A program made the translations under genes and the position numbers. The notes below the pieces were generated by a model. The model was not told the origin of the DNA and searched no databases. It was given only the letters and a program-made list of their open reading frames with translations. From NCBI GenBank assembly GCA_028274925.1, contig JAQCNR010000422.1, forward strand, positions 1-5,510: 5,510 bases of DNA. The letters run 5' to 3'. Positions 4,841-5,510 of this stretch are shown here, piece after piece; the stretch's first letter is position 1, and each line of letters opens with the position of its first letter. Origin of the DNA: Halovenus sp. (lineage in GTDB: Archaea; Halobacteriota; Halobacteria; Halobacteriales; Haloarculaceae).

Positions 4841-5510
4841 TTCCTTCGGAGTTACCCACTCCTAGTTCGGTGAGTCCGCGAAAAAGAATGTTCCACGCTG
4901 CGTTTGCGTCTCTGTCCGCCTCGAACCCACAGGCAGGACAGGAGTGTTCACGCACCCACAGCGGTTTGTCGGTCTCGACACCACACGACGCGCACTCTTT
5001 GGTGGTGCCTTCGGGTTCAACTTCCACGAAGTGCGTGCCATCACGCTCACACTTCGTTTCGACCATATCGGTGAAGGTATTCCATGCTGCCGAGGCCGTG
5101 TTGCGGCTGTTACGCGGCGATTCCAGCATCCCTTTCATGTTGAGGTCTTCGACGGCGACCAGTTCGTACTCCCGAGCATAGTAGTTCGACAGTTTATGCA
5201 AGAAATCATGCCGCTTACGCTTGATTTGCTGGTGACACTCAGCGACACGCCGACGTTGCTTCTCCCAGTTGTTCGACCCGTACTCTTTGCGCGAGAGCTT
5301 CCGTTGCTCTCGTTCAAGCCTGTCGCGTTCCTCCGAGAGGTCGAGTGATTCGACCGCTGTGCCGTCTGTATCGTGGGCATATTTGAGGATTCCCACGTCA
5401 ATCCCGACCATCTCGTCGGTGTCAATATCCGCAAGCGGTGGCTTGGTTGGTGGTTCTGTGTCCATCTCGATGCCGAAGATAGCAAACCACTCGCCGGTTT
5501 TCTCCTTTTT
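4663..5510 (-). mobile_element. IS200/IS605-group (IS1341-type) insertion sequence, right-end portion
   Basis: The right end is placed at GTTCAC on the minus strand (4668-4663), just after the tnpB stop. It is preceded by the stem CCCCTG (4708-4713 on the minus strand) / CAGGGG (4671-4676) enclosing the GCCGCC/GGCGGC hairpin, the arrangement I know from haloarchaeal IS1341-type elements. IS200/605 elements have subterminal hairpins instead of terminal inverted repeats and make no target duplication. The left end and any tnpA lie beyond 5510, so it cannot be told whether the element is autonomous. Confidence 0.8.
4668..5510 (-). CDS. tnpB: TnpB RNA-guided nuclease of an IS1341-type element (N-terminus outside window)
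   Basis: C-terminal ~280 codons of TnpB, the RuvC-type RNA-guided endonuclease encoded by IS200/605 elements and relative of Cas12. The frame is open to the window edge (KKEKTGEWFAIFGIE upstream of the Met at 5465), so that Met is internal. Counting from it, the three catalytic acids are present: D23 in MVGIDVGILKYA (RuvC-I), E106 in LVAVEDLNM (RuvC-II) and D186 in FEADRDANAAWNI (RuvC-III). The zinc finger is complete: C158-A-S-C161 and C176-P-A-C179. A long charged helix pair lies at residues ~44-95. The C-terminal ~70 residues (tail ending GSPCLKEPPMAASRQG) are encoded by DNA that doubles as the structured 3' RNA. Nothing seen indicates inactivation. It may cut at sites set by the guide next to the IS right end. 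Confidence 0.93.
   Translation of the reverse strand, partial: KKEKTGEWFAIFGIEMDTEPPTKPPLADIDTDEMVGIDVGILKYAHDTDGTAVESLDLSEERDRLEREQRKLSRKEYGSNNWEKQRRRVAECHQQIKRKRHDFLHKLSNYYAREYELVAVEDLNMKGMLESPRNSRNTASAAWNTFTDMVETKCERDGTHFVEVEPEGTTKECASCGVETDKPLWVREHSCPACGFEADRDANAAWNILFRGLTELGVGNSEGTSPEIGDFWCANESRSDSLTPVETALPAGTVVVPAKRVVEAGSPCLKEPPMAASRQG

Noticed and set aside
4639..5348. Long plus-strand open frames opposite tnpB
   Set aside because: Antisense shadows of a high-GC coding region; the minus strand carries the conserved RuvC and zinc-finger motifs.

Overview
The window looks like haloarchaeal (class Halobacteria) DNA. Five kinds of signal point that way. Several protein families are typical of that group: bacterio-opsin-activator/HTH_10, HalX, HalOD1 and DUF7344-like. 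The better preserved proteins are acidic. Gene starts use TATA-box and near-leaderless arrangements, with occasional GGAGG ribosome sites. The IS1341-type TnpB has the 3' end seen in haloarchaeal elements. The middle of the window (about 2.9-4.2 kb) is visibly more AT-rich than the flanks and contains few genes, as expected of an accessory island or plasmid region. No species is assigned.

Layout. (1) Positions 1-2863 (+) form a signalling block. It holds the 3' part of a Bat-type regulator, a HalX protein with a degenerate receiver, a 31-codon membrane microprotein overlapping the HalX stop by ATGA, a stand-alone HalOD1 protein, and an intact receiver-HalX response regulator 12 nt downstream of it. 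No histidine kinase is visible. A perfect 11-bp inverted repeat with TATA-like arms sits in front of the degenerate HalX gene. (2) Positions 2864 to about 3568 have no convincing gene, but contain a long AT-rich inverted repeat at 3026-3056. (3) Positions 3611-4383 (+) hold a small DUF7344-like winged-helix protein and an 80-aa two-helix membrane protein, each with its own TATA-like promoter; the second appears leaderless. (4) Positions 4506-5510 (-) hold the C-terminal remnant of a probable membrane sensor gene, cut off exactly at the right end of an IS200/IS605-group element. The element carries a TnpB with intact catalytic residues, and its N-terminus lies outside the window. The 3' end of tnpB is packed with hairpins and matches the expected omega-RNA region. 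The first 20 nt of the disrupted sensor gene occupy the guide position.

How the parts may work together (inference). The first block has the pieces of phosphorelay output (receiver, HalX, HalOD1, HTH_10) spread over separate small proteins, with one receiver that probably cannot be phosphorylated normally and a tiny membrane protein coupled to it. The right side is an IS-encoded RNA-guided nuclease unit whose guide would match the interrupted host gene.
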